NCBI RefSeq assembly: GCF_018885265.1 | Contig: NZ_CP076538.1 | Span: 4,376,001 to 4,440,000, forward strand | DNA: 64,000 nucleotides | Direction: 5' to 3' | Source of the DNA: Amycolatopsis aidingensis | Lineage (GTDB): Bacteria; Actinomycetota; Actinomycetes; Mycobacteriales; Pseudonocardiaceae | Shown here: positions 46,325 through 58,455 of the stretch, one piece after another | How the letters are laid out: each line of letters opens with the position of its first letter | Position numbering within the stretch: the stretch's first letter is position 1 | The notes under the pieces: generated by a model | What the model was told of the DNA's origin: nothing | The model's input: only the letters and a program-made list of their open reading frames with translations | Databases searched by the model: none | Program-made: the position numbers and the translations under genes

Positions 46325-47289
46325 GGTTCGCGCTTTCCACCGAGCACAAGGACTTCGCGGCAAGCATCGGTGACTTCCTTTCCGACGTGGACACAGCGGC
46401 GGCGGCGCGAGGCTGGGCGGCTGGCGAGCAGGGTCCCGGGCTGCGGGTGTGGCGCGGTCTGGCCGGGATCGGGGTCACCGGGCTGCTGGTGCCCGAGCGG
46501 TTCGACGGGCTCGGTGCCGACGCCGTCGGCCTGGTGGTGGCCTTCGAGCGGCTCGGGTACCACGCGGTGCCTGGGCCGTGGGTGGACACCGCCGCCGTGC
46601 TGCCGATGCTGCTGGAGGACGAGCTGCTGGCCGGGGTGGCCTCCGGCGAGACGATCGCCTCGATCGCGCTGCCGCCGCACGTTCCGTACGCGCTGGACGC
46701 GGATGTGGCCGAGGCGCGGATCGCGGTGGCCGGTACGCGGCTACGTGCTTTCACCCCCGGCAGGCCGCTGACCTCGGTCGATCCCTGCCGCAGGCTGTTC
46801 GAGGTACGCGAGGGCGAGGTGCTCGGCACCGCGGTCGACCCGCCCCTGGCCTTCGACACCGGTGTGCTGGCCACCGCGGCCCAGCTGCTCGGCGCGGGCC
46901 AGTGGCTGCTGGACGCCGCGGTGGACTATGCGTGTCGGCGCAGGCAGTACGGCCGCGAGATCGGCCGCTATCAGGCGGTCAAGCACCTGCTGGCCGATGT
47001 GGTCACCCGGCTGGAGCTGGCCAGGCCGCTGCTGCACGCGGCCGCGATCGCGGTCCGGGACGGTGCGCCGAGCCGGGCACGGGACGTGTCCGCGGCCAAG
47101 GTGGCGGCGGGCGAGGCCGCCGCCCTCGCGGCCCGTACCGGGCTACAGGTGCATGGCGCGATCGGCTACACCGCGGAGCACGAGCTCGGGCTGCGGCTGA
47201 CCAAGGTGCGCGCGCTGGTGGCGGCCTGGGGAACGCAGGGCCTGCACCGCCGCCGGGTGCTGGACGCCGTCACCGGGACGGCCGCATGA
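46321..47289 (+). CDS. fadE32: Acyl-CoA dehydrogenase FadE32
   Basis: A 322-aa short-type acyl-CoA dehydrogenase. GLRVWRGLAGIGVTGLLVPE, a reduced middle domain, then DYACRRRQYGREIGRYQAVKHLLAD and LQVHGAIGYTAEHELGLRLTK, where Glu of TAEHE is the expected catalytic base. It is shorter than full-length members because it gives up part of the FAD site, typical of the second subunit in heterotetrameric steroid dehydrogenases. Rv3563 is 319 aa. ATGA overlaps at both ends couple it to fadE31 and fadE33. Confidence 0.88.
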   Translation: MRFALSTEHKDFAASIGDFLSDVDTAAAARGWAAGEQGPGLRVWRGLAGIGVTGLLVPERFDGLGADAVGLVVAFERLGYHAVPGPWVDTAAVLPMLLEDELLAGVASGETIASIALPPHVPYALDADVAEARIAVAGTRLRAFTPGRPLTSVDPCRRLFEVREGEVLGTAVDPPLAFDTGVLATAAQLLGAGQWLLDAAVDYACRRRQYGREIGRYQAVKHLLADVVTRLELARPLLHAAAIAVRDGAPSRARDVSAAKVAAGEAAALAARTGLQVHGAIGYTAEHELGLRLTKVRALVAAWGTQGLHRRRVLDAVTGTAA

Positions 47290-48290
47290 CGCCGGAGCAG
47301 CAGGCGCTCGGCGAGACGGTGCGTGCCGTGCTGCGGCGCTCCGCCGAGCGGGACGTATGGCCGCTGCTGTGTGCGCAGGTCGGGGTGGCGGCGCTGGCGA
47401 TCCCGGAGTCGTTCGGCGGGCTGGGCGCCGGGCTGGCCGAGCTGCAGGTGGTCGCCGAGGAGCTGGGGCGGGAGCTGGTGCCCTGCCCCTTCCTGGGTTC
47501 CCCTGTGCTCGCCGCGCAGGCCCTGCTGGAGTGCGGGGACCAGGCAGCCTGTGCCCGGCTGCTGCCCGGAATCGCCGAGGGCAGGGTGACCGCGCTGGCC
47601 TGGGCGGACGAGCACGGCCGCTGGTCGCCGGAGCACGGCTGCGCCGTTTCCACCGGGTCCGTGCTGGACGGGCGGGCGGAGTACGTGCTGGACGCCGACC
47701 TCGCCGAGGCACTGCTGGTGGTGGCCGAGGTGGATGGTGAGCTCGGCCTGTTCGAGGTGGATCCTGCGCGGGCCGGGGTGCGGCGGTCGGAGTCGATGGA
47801 CCCTGCCCGCCGCCTGGCCACCGTCGAGCTGCGGGGTGTTCCCGGCCTGCGAATCGGCGGGGACTTCCGGGCGGGCCTGCGCCGGGTGCGGGAGACCGCC
47901 TGCGCGGTGCTGGCCGCCGAGCAGGCGGGTGCGGCGGCCCGCGCGCTGGAGATCACCGTGGAGTACACCAAGCAGCGACAGCAGTTCGGCAGGCCGATCG
48001 GCGGTTTCCAGGCGCTCAAGCATCGGATGGCCGATCTGTACGTGCTGGTCGAGACGGCGTACTCCGCGGCCCGCGCGGTGCAGGGAGCCGGGCCGGACCG
48101 GGGCAGGCTGGCCGCGGCCGCCAAGGTGCACTGCTCCGAGGCCCTGTCCACGGTGGCCGCCGAGATGATCCAGCTGCACGGGGGAATCGGTGTCACCTGG
48201 GAACATCCGGCGCACCGCTACTTCAAACGCGCACACGGCGCCGCCCAGCTCTTCGGTCAACCACATGAGTACCTCCCCCAACTGCTGTGA
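47286..48290 (+). CDS. fadE33: Acyl-CoA dehydrogenase FadE33
   Basis: A 334-aa short-type acyl-CoA dehydrogenase, last gene of the HIP operon. QVGVAALAIPESFGGLGAGLAELQ, TVEYTKQRQQFGRPIGGFQALKHR and IQLHGGIGVTWEHPAHRYFKRAH (WEH glutamate as catalytic base). M. tuberculosis FadE33 (Rv3564) is about 318 aa. Its TGA lies within the left arm of a 16-bp inverted repeat. Confidence 0.88.
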   Translation: MTPEQQALGETVRAVLRRSAERDVWPLLCAQVGVAALAIPESFGGLGAGLAELQVVAEELGRELVPCPFLGSPVLAAQALLECGDQAACARLLPGIAEGRVTALAWADEHGRWSPEHGCAVSTGSVLDGRAEYVLDADLAEALLVVAEVDGELGLFEVDPARAGVRRSESMDPARRLATVELRGVPGLRIGGDFRAGLRRVRETACAVLAAEQAGAAARALEITVEYTKQRQQFGRPIGGFQALKHRMADLYVLVETAYSAARAVQGAGPDRGRLAAAAKVHCSEALSTVAAEMIQLHGGIGVTWEHPAHRYFKRAHGAAQLFGQPHEYLPQLL

Positions 48291-48390
48291 GTGGCCCGTT
48301 CCCTGCATTTTTCGCAGGGGAACACAGTGGCGCGTCAGCGCCTCCGTCTGGGTGGCGGTGGGAGACGGGTGGGAGGGCCACTCACAGCAG
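48282..48390. terminator. Long inverted repeat with nested hairpin between fadE33 and the AA10 gene
   Basis: Perfect 16-bp arms (48282-48297 CTGCTGTGAGTGGCCC and 48375-48390) enclose 77 bp. Just inside the left arm is a second hairpin, GTTCCCTGC / GCAGGGGAAC at 48298-48323 with an ATTTTTC loop. The left arm includes the fadE33 stop, and the right arm ends 3 bp before the stop of the converging AA10 gene. It is probably a bidirectional terminator; GAGTGGCCC..GGGCCACTC may belong to a dispersed palindrome family. Confidence 0.6.
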
Positions 48391-48393
48391 AGG

Positions 48394-48912
48394 TCAGCGG
48401 ACCTGGAGGTCGATGCAGGCGTAGAAGGCGTTGGCGGTGTCACCGATGTTCCACACCGCGAGCACCTTCTGCCTGCCACTCACCCCGCCCAGGTTCACCG
48501 TGTGCGAGACCGAGGGCGGCGGCTGCTGGTTGTGGCCGTCGACCTCGGCGATCTTGCGGCCGTTCAGGAAGTACTCGTAGTTCGCCGTGCGGTGCCGCGC
48601 GGTGAACGTCCAGTTGAAGGTCACCGTGTTCCCGACCGAGGTCGCGCGCCAGCCCTTGCTGTCGTCGTCCAGCTCGGCGAACCGGGAGTTGCCGCCGCTG
48701 CAGCTACGCAGGCCCTTGGGGCCCTCGACGCTCTGCGGTTCCCACTTGATCTGGCCACAGGGCACGGTGCCCTGAGCACATTGCGCCTGCCTGCTCGGCG
48801 GCGAGGACACGTACCCGTGCGCGTTGGCGACTCCCGCCGGGACGACCACGAGGGCGAGCGGAGCGATACCCGCACCCACCGCAGCGGCAACGAGCTTCCG
48901 TTTCGTATGCAT
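48394..48912 (-). CDS. AA10 lytic polysaccharide monooxygenase (chitin-binding protein)
   Basis: A 172-aa secreted copper enzyme that oxidatively cleaves chitin or cellulose. The signal peptide ends VANA, so the mature protein begins with His32 (HGYVSSPPSR), the first copper ligand; His107 in FTARHRTANYEYF is the second. Cysteines at 45, 52 and 71 and near the end (YACIDLQV) suggest disulphides. It is a single catalytic domain with no extra binding module. It lies in the middle of the steroid block, between fadE33 and the hsa operon, with a DasR-like site about 200 bp upstream. Confidence 0.9.
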   Translation of the reverse strand: MHTKRKLVAAAVGAGIAPLALVVVPAGVANAHGYVSSPPSRQAQCAQGTVPCGQIKWEPQSVEGPKGLRSCSGGNSRFAELDDDSKGWRATSVGNTVTFNWTFTARHRTANYEYFLNGRKIAEVDGHNQQPPPSVSHTVNLGGVSGRQKVLAVWNIGDTANAFYACIDLQVR

Positions 48913-49545
48913 GTCGACTCCTCTTCGGAGAACGGCGTTCCCAGTGGCGTTCCGACAGATCCGGCATTCCGGGATCTTCGAAAAGCAGGGGCCACTACAA
49001 GGAGGGAACGGTAGGGCGAAGAGCCAGGAACGGCCCTTCACCATGAGGGCGACATTGGCATCGGCGTACCGCGGCGAGCCGGCTCCCATTCCACGGTCAT
49101 GCTTACCAATGTGGTCCAGACCATACGACGCCGTTTCCATTGTGGTCAAGAGGCGACAACGCGAGACCGGAACGGGTTAACGGGTTTCCGTAGCGCATTG
49201 CAGCAGGCGCACTCATTCCGATGCGTCCACTGCAACGGAAACCATTCTTGGCGCCTTGAGGACAGTTCCTGACCAATCCTTCACGGCAGATGGTGACTCC
49301 ACGAATCCGCATCCGGCTTCCTTTCACTCACACGAGTGAACTTGTTCCACCCCCGGAACGGGAACATTCCATGGGACCGGGAAAGCCGCCGAACCCCCAT
49401 GCGTGCCCCGAACCGGCGTCGGGGTTCCCCCGGTTCGGTCTCCGGGCGCGTCCCGGATGCAACCTGGCCTGCGTGCTGGGAATCCTGTCCGGTGCGTGCC
49501 GCGACCGCGGCCACAGGGACGTCTACGAGAAGGGGGACAACCACC
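48913..49545. other. 633-bp gene-free promoter region
   Basis: This is the divergent region between the AA10 gene and a membrane-protein gene. I see a DasR-like site (49110-49125) and a second, weaker TGTGGTC half nearby at about 49140. Further right is a GTTCCACCCCCGGAAC inverted repeat near 49345. Open frames crossing it have no family features. Confidence 0.5.
49110..49125. promoter_or_regulatory. DasR operator candidate upstream of the AA10 gene
   Basis: The core TGGTCCAGACCA (49112-49123) matches 11 of 12 central positions of the DasR element ACTGGTCTAGACCACT; the flanking bases differ. It lies 198 bp upstream of the AA10 start. Chitin oxygenase genes are typical DasR targets in streptomycetes. 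Confidence 0.55.
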
Positions 49546-50246
49546 ATGTCCGAGCCACGGACGCCGGAAGCCGCAGCACAACGCCTCGGCATGCGGTCGG
49601 CCGGGATACTGGCGCTGGCAGGCACCGCACTCACGATCGTGAGCACCCTCCTCCAGCAACGGATGGACATCCCGCGCGGCGACCCACTTGGGGTGCTCGC
49701 CCACATCGATGCGCGACCGTGGTTCGCCGCGGCCCTGGCCGGCATGCTCGGGATGTTGTGCTGGGGCATGGCCTTCACGGCAGCCGGTCGCAGCCTCCGG
49801 GACCCTGCGGGCAGGACGCTCGCCCGGCTGGCCGAACCCGTGCTTCTCGTCGCGGTCGCGGTGTTCGCGGTGCACTACGCACACGACGGGTTCAGCGGCG
49901 GCGCGCTCGCCGCGCAGTGGTCCTCCGGTGAGCGGGAACCGGCCGCCGCCCTTGCGGACAGCCGCGTCATCGAGGCGCTGATCGGCGGCACCTCCATCCT
50001 GTCCCAGACCCTCATCGGCCTGGCGCTGGCGCTGTACGCCCTGGCGATGCTGCGCGGCAGGCAGTACCCGCGGGTGCTGTCCTGGGTGGGCCTCGTCGGT
50101 TCCGCCGGATGGTTTCTCGGCGGCTCGGCGCTGTTCCTGCGCCTGCCCGGAATGTCGTTCGAGGTCCTGCTCCCCTGCACCGGGCTGGCCACGGTCTGGG
50201 TGGTGGGTGTCGGGATCACGCTGCTGCGCGCCCGGGTCCCGCGCCG

Positions 50247-50250
<4 letters not shown>
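49546..50250 (+). CDS. Multipass membrane protein, unknown
   Basis: I do not recognise a named family. The 234-aa product has about six hydrophobic segments (AGILALAGTALTIVSTLL, WFAAALAGMLGMLCWGMAF, PVLLVAVAVFAVHYAHDGF, LIGLALALYALAML, VGLVGSAGWFLGGSALFL, TGLATVWVVGVGITLLRA) with short loops, somewhat like DUF4386-type proteins. ATG 49546 follows AGGGGGAC. Its stop overlaps the hsaB stop (shared CTAG). Together with the AA10 gene it interrupts the steroid genes. Confidence 0.65.
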
Positions 50251-53781
<3,531 letters not shown>

Positions 53782-53830
53782 CCATCCCTCGCGGTCGTGG
53801 TGGCATCGTCCGCGCCACCGGAACCAAGAC

Positions 53831-53844
53831 TAGAACATGTTCTC
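53831..53844. promoter_or_regulatory. KstR operator of the hsa operon
   Basis: TAGAACATGTTCTC matches the KstR motif except for the last base and contains the palindrome AGAACATGTTCT. Confidence 0.75.
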
Positions 53845-53884
53845 GTTTTTGTCGAGTCGGCCCAGCTCGCCCCCGACTCGATCT

Positions 53885-55501
53885 TCAGTCCACTATGGAT
53901 CGGTCGACCGCGGGAACGGCTGCATGCGAACCGGCACGGCGGCCGGAGAACACGCAGTCCGCGAGCGACAGCCCGCTGACGTAGGAGCGAGAACATATTC
54001 CCACCGCGGACCGGCCCGCGGCGTAGAGCCCTGGCACCGGCGCGCCGTCCCGCCCGCGGACCTGCCCGGTGTCCTCGTCCACGACCAGCCCGCCGAGGGT
54101 CAGCATCGGGCAGGGGTAGCCGAGGTTCGGCCGGATCGAGACGTCCACCAGCGAGTACGGCGGGGTGCGCAACGGTCGGCTGAACTCCGCCGGTTTGCCT
54201 TCCGGGTCCGCTCCCCCACCCTCGGCGGCCGCGTTGTATGCCCGCACCGAGGCGGCGAGCCCCTCAGGGTCCACCCCGGCGCGCCGCGCCACGGCCTCGA
54301 CCGAGTCCGCGCTGACCCGGCCCCTGCCCAGCAGGTAGAGCGCCTGCAGCCACTGGAACCACTGGCTCTGTGCGCGGGCGGTGCGCCGGGCCTCGCGCAC
54401 GATCGCGCGGTCGATGAGCAGCCAGCCCCGGCCGCCGTGCCCGCTGATCAGCGCCTCGCCGATAGCGGCGCCGTAGCGGGACTCGTCGATCACCCTGCGG
54501 CCGTCGGCACCGACCAGGATCCCACCGAGGAAGGCGCTCGGCGGGGTGAGGAACCGCCAGGCCGAGATCCGGTCCAGCGCGGCCGTCGCCGCACCCGCCT
54601 CGACCCCGAGCCGGATCCCTGAGCCGTCGTCACCCGCCGTGCCCAGCGGGAGCCCGCCCCGGTAGGCGGGCGCGTGCTCGCGCATCAGCCCCCGGTTGGC
54701 CACGAAACCGCCCGCCGCCAGCACCACCCCACGGCGCGCCGTGACCCGCAACTCCCGGGCGAACCGCCGCTCCAGCGCGGTCACCCCGCGGTTCAGCAGC
54801 CTGCCAAGCGCGGGCACGTAGAGACCGGGTTTGGCCGCGTACCGTGCCAGCAGCCGATGCGCGGCCCGCACCCAGGCCGGGGCGTCCCGCAGGCTGTCCA
54901 GTACCACTCCGGTGACCGTGCCGTCCGGGCCGGTCAGCAGCCCGCGGGCACGCGACTGGGGCAGCACCCGGACACCACGCCGCCGCGCCGCCGCCGCGAG
55001 GCGGGCGAACAGCAGCTTGCCCGAGGTACCCCGCCCCTTCACCCGGTGCCCGCGCGGCGCGGGCGGCGCCACCTGGCGAAATGCCCCCGCCGCCTCACTG
55101 CCCGAGTAGTACAGGTAGTAGTCGTCATTGGGATACGAGGTCTTGTCCGGGCACAGGCTGCCCTCGAACGGCACCCCCTGCCGCTCCAGCCAGGTGATCA
55201 TGGCGGTGCTGCCGGAGCAGAAGCGACGCAGGGTCGGTTCGCTCACCACGTCCCCGGCCTCCAGCCGGAGGTAGTCGTACATCGCCTGTTCCGAGTCGGC
55301 CACCCCGGCGGCGCGCTGCTGCTCGGTGCCGCCGCCCGCGTACACCACACCGCCGGAAAGGGCGCTCGCCCCTCCCCCTGCGAACCGGTCCACCACCAGG
55401 ACCTCGGCCCCCGCCTCGGCGGCCTCGATGGCCGCGCAGGCCCCGGCCGCGCCGAACCCGATCACCAGGACATCGGTGTACGTTTCCGCGGGATCTGCCA
55501 T
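53885..55501 (-). CDS. KstD-like FAD-dependent steroid dehydrogenase
   Basis: A 538-aa flavoprotein of the succinate-dehydrogenase/KstD family. FAD motif VLVIGFGAAGACAAIEAAEAGAEVLVVDR at the start, GASALSGGVVYAGGGT, the RRGVVLAAGGFVAN segment, and the C-terminal TLGGLVVDEDTGQVRGRDGAPVPGLYAAGRSAVGICSRSYVSGLSLADCVFSG. It lacks the HTYAGPGATIG text that carries the catalytic Tyr and Gly of true KstD in the neighbouring gene, so a different steroid bond may be oxidised or reduced (a 5-alpha-dehydrogenase-like role is one option). ATG 55501 has AGGG 8 nt upstream; 55507 and 55510 are alternatives. A KstR-type box is 18 bp upstream. Confidence 0.8.
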   Translation of the reverse strand: MADPAETYTDVLVIGFGAAGACAAIEAAEAGAEVLVVDRFAGGGASALSGGVVYAGGGTEQQRAAGVADSEQAMYDYLRLEAGDVVSEPTLRRFCSGSTAMITWLERQGVPFEGSLCPDKTSYPNDDYYLYYSGSEAAGAFRQVAPPAPRGHRVKGRGTSGKLLFARLAAAARRRGVRVLPQSRARGLLTGPDGTVTGVVLDSLRDAPAWVRAAHRLLARYAAKPGLYVPALGRLLNRGVTALERRFARELRVTARRGVVLAAGGFVANRGLMREHAPAYRGGLPLGTAGDDGSGIRLGVEAGAATAALDRISAWRFLTPPSAFLGGILVGADGRRVIDESRYGAAIGEALISGHGGRGWLLIDRAIVREARRTARAQSQWFQWLQALYLLGRGRVSADSVEAVARRAGVDPEGLAASVRAYNAAAEGGGADPEGKPAEFSRPLRTPPYSLVDVSIRPNLGYPCPMLTLGGLVVDEDTGQVRGRDGAPVPGLYAAGRSAVGICSRSYVSGLSLADCVFSGRRAGSHAAVPAVDRSIVD

Positions 55502-55518
55502 GCGCATCACCCTAGAAC

Positions 55519-55532
55519 TGAAACACGTTCTC
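55519..55532. promoter_or_regulatory. KstR operator of the kstD-like gene
   Basis: TGAAACACGTTCTC matches TnnAACnnGTTnnA except for the final base. It is one of two boxes in this divergent promoter. Confidence 0.72.
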
Positions 55533-55575
55533 GTCTATGGTGAGGGCAACGGCGGCCACCTGGCTGCCATAAAGC

Positions 55576-55589
55576 TATAACGTGTTTCA
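55576..55589. promoter_or_regulatory. KstR operator of kstD (perfect match)
   Basis: TATAACGTGTTTCA fits all fixed positions and ends 20 bp before the kstD ATG. The centre is 57 bp from the other box. Confidence 0.8.
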
Positions 55590-55609
55590 GAATATCGCTC
55601 GGAGGTGGC

Positions 55610-57319
55610 ATGACGAGCCAAGGCGGCCACGAGGAGTTCGACGTCGTCGTGGTCGGCAGCGGGGCCGCGGGCATGACCGCCGCGCTCGCCGCCGCCCATG
55701 CCGGGCTCCAGGTCGTGGTGGTCGAGAAGGCCGGCCGGTTCGGCGGGTCCACCGCCCGTTCCGGTGGCGGCGTGTGGATCCCGAACAACGAGGCACTGGT
55801 GGCCGCGGGAGTACGGGACACGCCCGAGCGGGCGCGCGAGTACCTGGCCGCCATCGTCGGCGACGTGGTGCCCGCCGAGCTGCGCGAGACCTACCTGGAC
55901 CGGGGTCCCGAGGTGCTCGCCTTCCTGCACCAGCGCACCCCGTTGCGGATGCGCTGGGTCCGGGACTACGCCGACTACCACCCGGAGGCACCCGGTGGCC
56001 GCGCCGGCGGCCGGTCGGTGGAGCCAGGGCCGCTGGACGGCCGGATCCTGGGCGCGGAGCTGGCGAACCTAGAGCCGCCGTACAGCGCGCTGCCCAAGGG
56101 CGTGCCGATGACCCAGGCCGACTTCCGCTGGCTCAGCCTGGTGGCACGGCATCCACGCGGGCTGCTCCGGCTGTGCGGGCTGGGCCTGCGCACCCTCGCC
56201 GGCCGGGTCACCGGCAAGAACCTGCTGTCCATGGGCCAGGCGCTGGCCGCGGGCCTGCGCGCGGGCCTGCTGCGCGCAGCGGTACCGGTATGGCTGGACA
56301 CCCCGCTGACCGGCCTTGAGATGGCGAACGGCCGGGTCACCGGGGCGCGGGTGGAGCGCGAAGGCAGGCAGGTACTGCTACGCGCCCGGCGCGGGGTGGT
56401 GCTGGCCTCCGGCGGCTTCGAGCACAACGAGGAGATGCGCGTCAAGTACCAGCGTCCCCCGATCGGCACCGAGTGGACGGTGGGCGCGAAGGCCAACACC
56501 GGGGACGGGATCAGCGCGGGCCTGGCGCTGGGCGCGGCGGTGGACCTGATGGACGACGCCTGGTGGGGGCCGTCCATCCCGCTCACCGGCGGGCCCTGGT
56601 TCGCCCTTGCCGAGCGCTCGCGACCTGGCTGCGTGCTGGTCAACGGGCGGGGCAGGCGGTTCGTCAACGAGTCGGCCCCGTATGTGGAGGCCGTGCACGC
56701 CATGTACGGCGATGGCGACGGCCCGGCCGAGAACATCCCCACCTGGCTGGTGTTCGACCAGCGCTACCGCAACCGGTACATGTTCACCGGTCTCGGCCCA
56801 CGCCAGCCGCTGCCGGGGCGCTGGTTCAAGGCCGGGATCGCGGCCAAGGCGGGCACGCTGGCCGAGCTGGCCGAGCGGATCGAGGTACCGGCCGGCGAGC
56901 TGGTGGCCACGGTGGAGCGGTTCAACGCCTTCGCCCGCGCCGGCGAGGATGAGGACTTCGGCCGCGGGCGCAGCGCCTACGACCACTACTACGGCGACCC
57001 GCGTAACCGGCCGAATCCCAGCCTCGGTGCGCTGGAGCGGGCGCCCTTCTACGCGGTCCGGATCGTGCCCGGTGACCTGGGCACCAAGGGTGGGCTGCGG
57101 ATCGACACCAGGGCACGGGTGCTGCGCGAGGACGGTTCGGTGATCACCGGGCTGTACGCGGCTGGCAACGCCAGCGCCGCCGTGATGGGCCATACCTACG
57201 CGGGTCCTGGCGCGACCATCGGACCGGCCATGGTGTTCGGCTACCTTGCGGCCGAACACCTTGCGATCAACAATCCGACCAGCGAGGCGGTCGAGCGAGC
57301 AGGTGGAGGTAACCGATGA
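55610..57319 (+). CDS. kstD: 3-Ketosteroid delta-1-dehydrogenase
   Basis: A 569-aa FAD enzyme that introduces the C1-C2 double bond in ring A of 3-ketosteroids, which with KshAB leads to B-ring opening. FAD motif VVVVGSGAAGMTAALAAAHAG at residues 12-32, GGSTARSGGGVWIPNN, RGVVLASGGFEHN, and the catalytic C-terminal HTYAGPGATIGPAMVFG with the conserved Tyr and Gly. Size is as in Rv3537 (563 aa). It starts an operon with kshA (ATGA overlap), a small Cys-rich gene, kshB and hsd4B, with a perfect KstR-type box upstream. Confidence 0.93.
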   Translation: MTSQGGHEEFDVVVVGSGAAGMTAALAAAHAGLQVVVVEKAGRFGGSTARSGGGVWIPNNEALVAAGVRDTPERAREYLAAIVGDVVPAELRETYLDRGPEVLAFLHQRTPLRMRWVRDYADYHPEAPGGRAGGRSVEPGPLDGRILGAELANLEPPYSALPKGVPMTQADFRWLSLVARHPRGLLRLCGLGLRTLAGRVTGKNLLSMGQALAAGLRAGLLRAAVPVWLDTPLTGLEMANGRVTGARVEREGRQVLLRARRGVVLASGGFEHNEEMRVKYQRPPIGTEWTVGAKANTGDGISAGLALGAAVDLMDDAWWGPSIPLTGGPWFALAERSRPGCVLVNGRGRRFVNESAPYVEAVHAMYGDGDGPAENIPTWLVFDQRYRNRYMFTGLGPRQPLPGRWFKAGIAAKAGTLAELAERIEVPAGELVATVERFNAFARAGEDEDFGRGRSAYDHYYGDPRNRPNPSLGALERAPFYAVRIVPGDLGTKGGLRIDTRARVLREDGSVITGLYAAGNASAAVMGHTYAGPGATIGPAMVFGYLAAEHLAINNPTSEAVERAGGGNR

Positions 57320-58455
57320 CCAAGGCAGATGGCGTGCGCACGATCGACGCCGGCGCCCCGCCGGCCCGGTTCGCCCGCGGCTGGCACTGCCTCGGCCTCG
57401 CCGAGACGTTCAAGGACGGCAAGCCACACGCGATCAACGCCTTCGGCACCAAACTCGTGGTGTTCCAGAGCCAGGACGACGGCAAGCTCAACGTGCTGGA
57501 CGGCTACTGCCGGCACATGGGCGGCGACCTCACCCAGGGCACGATCAAGGGCAACGAGGTCGCCTGCCCCTTCCACGACTGGCGCTGGGCCGGCAACGGC
57601 AAGTGTGTCTCGATCCCCTACGCAAAACGGGTTCCGCTGCGGGCCAGGACCCGCTCCTGGATCACCATGGAGGAGAACAAGCAGCTGTTCGTATGGAACG
57701 ACCCTGAGGGCAACCCGCCGCCGGATGACGTGGTGATCCCCCGGATCGAGGGCGTCTTCAACGGCGAGTGGAGCAACTGGACCTGGGACTCGGTGCTCAT
57801 CGAGGGCGCCAACTGCCGCGAGATCGTGGATAACGTGGTGGACATGGCGCACTTCTTCTACATCCACTTCGCCTTCCCGACCTACTTCAAGAACGTGTTC
57901 GAGGGACATATCGCCACCCAGTACCTGAACACCAAGGGCAGGCCGGACGTGGGGATGGCCTCGAACTACGGCGGCGAGGAGAACCTGCTGCGCTCGGAGG
58001 CCTCGTACTACGGTCCCTCGTACATGATCAACACCTTGCTGAACACCTACAAGGGTCTCGAGATCGAGAACGTCCTGATCAACTGTCACTACCCTGTTAC
58101 GGAGGACTCCTTCGTGCTGCAATGGGGCGTGATCGTCAAGAAGCTGCCCGGGGTTTCCGACGAGCAGGCGGACAAGATCGCGGGCAAGTTCGCCAAGAGC
58201 ATCGGCGTCGGCTTCATGCAGGACGTGGAAATCTGGAAGAACAAGACCCGGATCGACAACCCGCTGCTGTGCGAGGAGGACGGGCCGGTTTACCAGCTAC
58301 GTCGCTGGTACGACCAGTTCTATGTGGACGCGGCCGAGGTCACCGAGGACATGACCGGCCGGTTCGAGTTCGAAGTGGACACCACGAGGGCGAACGAGGT
58401 GTGGTCCAAGGAGGTCGCCGACAACCTGGCCCGGCAGCAGGAGGCCGGGGTGTGA
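57316..58455 (+). CDS. kshA: 3-Ketosteroid 9-alpha-hydroxylase oxygenase KshA
   Basis: A 379-aa Rieske non-heme iron oxygenase that hydroxylates C9 of (1,4-)androstadienedione and steroid CoA esters. Rieske 2Fe-2S ligands are Cys65/His67 (YCRHMGG) and Cys84/His87 (CPFHDW). The mononuclear iron site is Asn173, His179 and His184 (DNVVDMAHFFYIHFAFPTY), with an Asp near the C-terminus (RIDNPLL or nearby). It takes electrons from KshB. Overlaps kstD by 4 bp and the following small gene by 4 bp. Confidence 0.94.
   Translation: MTKADGVRTIDAGAPPARFARGWHCLGLAETFKDGKPHAINAFGTKLVVFQSQDDGKLNVLDGYCRHMGGDLTQGTIKGNEVACPFHDWRWAGNGKCVSIPYAKRVPLRARTRSWITMEENKQLFVWNDPEGNPPPDDVVIPRIEGVFNGEWSNWTWDSVLIEGANCREIVDNVVDMAHFFYIHFAFPTYFKNVFEGHIATQYLNTKGRPDVGMASNYGGEENLLRSEASYYGPSYMINTLLNTYKGLEIENVLINCHYPVTEDSFVLQWGVIVKKLPGVSDEQADKIAGKFAKSIGVGFMQDVEIWKNKTRIDNPLLCEEDGPVYQLRRWYDQFYVDAAEVTEDMTGRFEFEVDTTRANEVWSKEVADNLARQQEAGV

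Noticed and set aside
48394..48912. A steroid-related role for the AA10 gene based on location
   Set aside because: The copper histidine brace, signal peptide and DasR-like site all point to polysaccharide oxidation.
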